Shown here piece by piece: positions 5,470-6,135 of a stretch of 6,135 nucleotides of DNA. The notes beneath the pieces are model-generated. The model saw nothing but the letters and a program-made list of their open reading frames with translations. It was not told the origin of the DNA and did no database searches. Made by a program: the position numbers and the translations under genes. This stretch comes from Actinoplanes liguriensis (GTDB lineage Bacteria; Actinomycetota; Actinomycetes; Mycobacteriales; Micromonosporaceae): contig KL571387.1 in NCBI GenBank assembly GCA_000715855.1, positions 38,518 through 44,652 of the forward strand. Direction: 5' to 3'. Positions within the stretch are counted from its first letter, which is position 1. Each line of letters starts with the position of its first letter.

Positions 5470-6135
5470 GTGTACGCCGCCCCCGGCACGATCTTCGCCT
5501 GCCTCACCTGTGACACCCCGCTGACGATCCCGCTCACCCGGGTGGCCCTGCCCGACCACGCCCGGCAGCTCTGGGGGTGCGGCCTGCTGAGCATCCTCAT
5601 GGAACCGGGCACGTACGCCGTGGACCCCGACCCGTTCGGCTGGCCGTGGCGGCGCTGGGACGACCTCGAACCCGGCGAGGCCGTCGCCCGCGGCTGGCAC
5701 GCCCCGGTGGTCACCCTTCCCGACGGCCCGGCCGGCACCGCGCTCGTCGCGCCCGGCGACACCCGCGCAACGGTCCTGATCCCGGGCCGTGCGGAAGGCA
5801 GCTGCTGCGGTCTGAGCGGCGGCAACGGGCCGAACCTGGCGTGCGAGCGCTGCGGGACCGCGGTGGCCACCCGGATCGACGACTGCGACCGGTGGCAGGT
5901 GGTCCGCCTCGATCCCCGGGCCGTCGCGGCCGCCGCCGGGCCGGTCGGCGCCCGGCCGGTCACACCCTGGGCCGCCCTGCGGGAGGACGTCCCGGTCACC
6001 CTCGGTAAGTGGTGGAGCCCGGCCTGGACCGCCACGGTCGCGGTCGCCGTCGCCCATCTGCTCGCCGCGTCGGGCCGCCGGACGATCACCGTCCCGGACG
6101 GCCCGGTCGCCGAGCTGTTCCGGCCCTCGCTGGAG
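5470..6135 (+). CDS. Cysteine-rich, zinc-ribbon-like protein (3' end beyond window)
   Basis: An open frame of 222 codons that runs off the right edge without a stop. Codon use is typical of the window. The start is GTG at 5470, with AGGA 7 bases upstream and 29 bp after the HTH gene. The N-terminus has a Cys-x-x-Cys pair (CLTC, 11-14). A Trp-rich stretch (58-63) follows, then Cys112-Cys113 and a second Cys-x-x-Cys pair (CERC, 125-128) just before the segment ATRIDDCDRWQVVRL (133-147; Cys139). The two CxxC knuckles could bind one zinc ion or two. From memory, similar proteins with the CCG...NxxC-x-x-CG...ATRIDDC pattern occur as hypothetical proteins in actinomycetes, but I cannot name a function. 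No membrane segment or signal peptide is visible in this part. Confidence 0.78.
   Translation, partial: MYAAPGTIFACLTCDTPLTIPLTRVALPDHARQLWGCGLLSILMEPGTYAVDPDPFGWPWRRWDDLEPGEAVARGWHAPVVTLPDGPAGTALVAPGDTRATVLIPGRAEGSCCGLSGGNGPNLACERCGTAVATRIDDCDRWQVVRLDPRAVAAAAGPVGARPVTPWAALREDVPVTLGKWWSPAWTATVAVAVAHLLAASGRRTITVPDGPVAELFRPSLE

Overview
The window is very GC-rich, with G or C at most third codon positions. It has GTG starts, lipobox lipoproteins and two genes whose -10 boxes sit directly before the start codon. This fits a high-GC actinomycete; the overall style resembles Micromonosporaceae such as Actinoplanes, but that is a guess from style, not a database match. No phage genes, insertion sequences, CRISPR arrays, rRNA or tRNA genes were seen.

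Layout: (i) 1-233 holds no gene I can support. (ii) 234-1172 (+) encodes a cysteine-rich lipoprotein of unknown function. (iii) 1292-1855 (+) encodes a GNAT acetyltransferase that, compared from memory, resembles puromycin N-acetyltransferase; it appears to be read from a leaderless mRNA. (iv) 1843-2754 (-) encodes a cation diffusion facilitator (CDF) metal exporter. Its 3' end overlaps the acetyltransferase gene by 13 bp, tail to tail. (v) A 138-bp divergent control region separates it from 2893-4038 (+), a lipoprotein with the fold and all six copper ligands of the PHM/DBH type II copper monooxygenases, followed by a strong 11-bp hairpin terminator. (vi) 4155-4955 (+) encodes an unrecognised protein with two membrane helices and a beta-rich soluble domain. 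(vii) 4956-5215 is non-coding, with a two-tier hairpin and a -10 box. (viii) 5216-5440 (+) encodes a small AlpA/excisionase-like winged-HTH protein. A cysteine-rich (zinc-ribbon-like) protein gene follows 29 bp later, starting at 5470 and running off the right edge.

Working together: the CDF exporter and the copper monooxygenase share a divergent promoter region, so a link through metal handling at the cell surface is possible but unproven. The HTH gene and the cysteine-rich gene look like one transcription unit. The others look like separate transcription units. The most interesting items are the complete PHM-like active site in an anchored bacterial lipoprotein, the 2TM plus beta-rich protein (an architecture like some cyclic-nucleotide-sensing defence effectors, but without a synthase next to it), and the HTH/zinc-ribbon pair.
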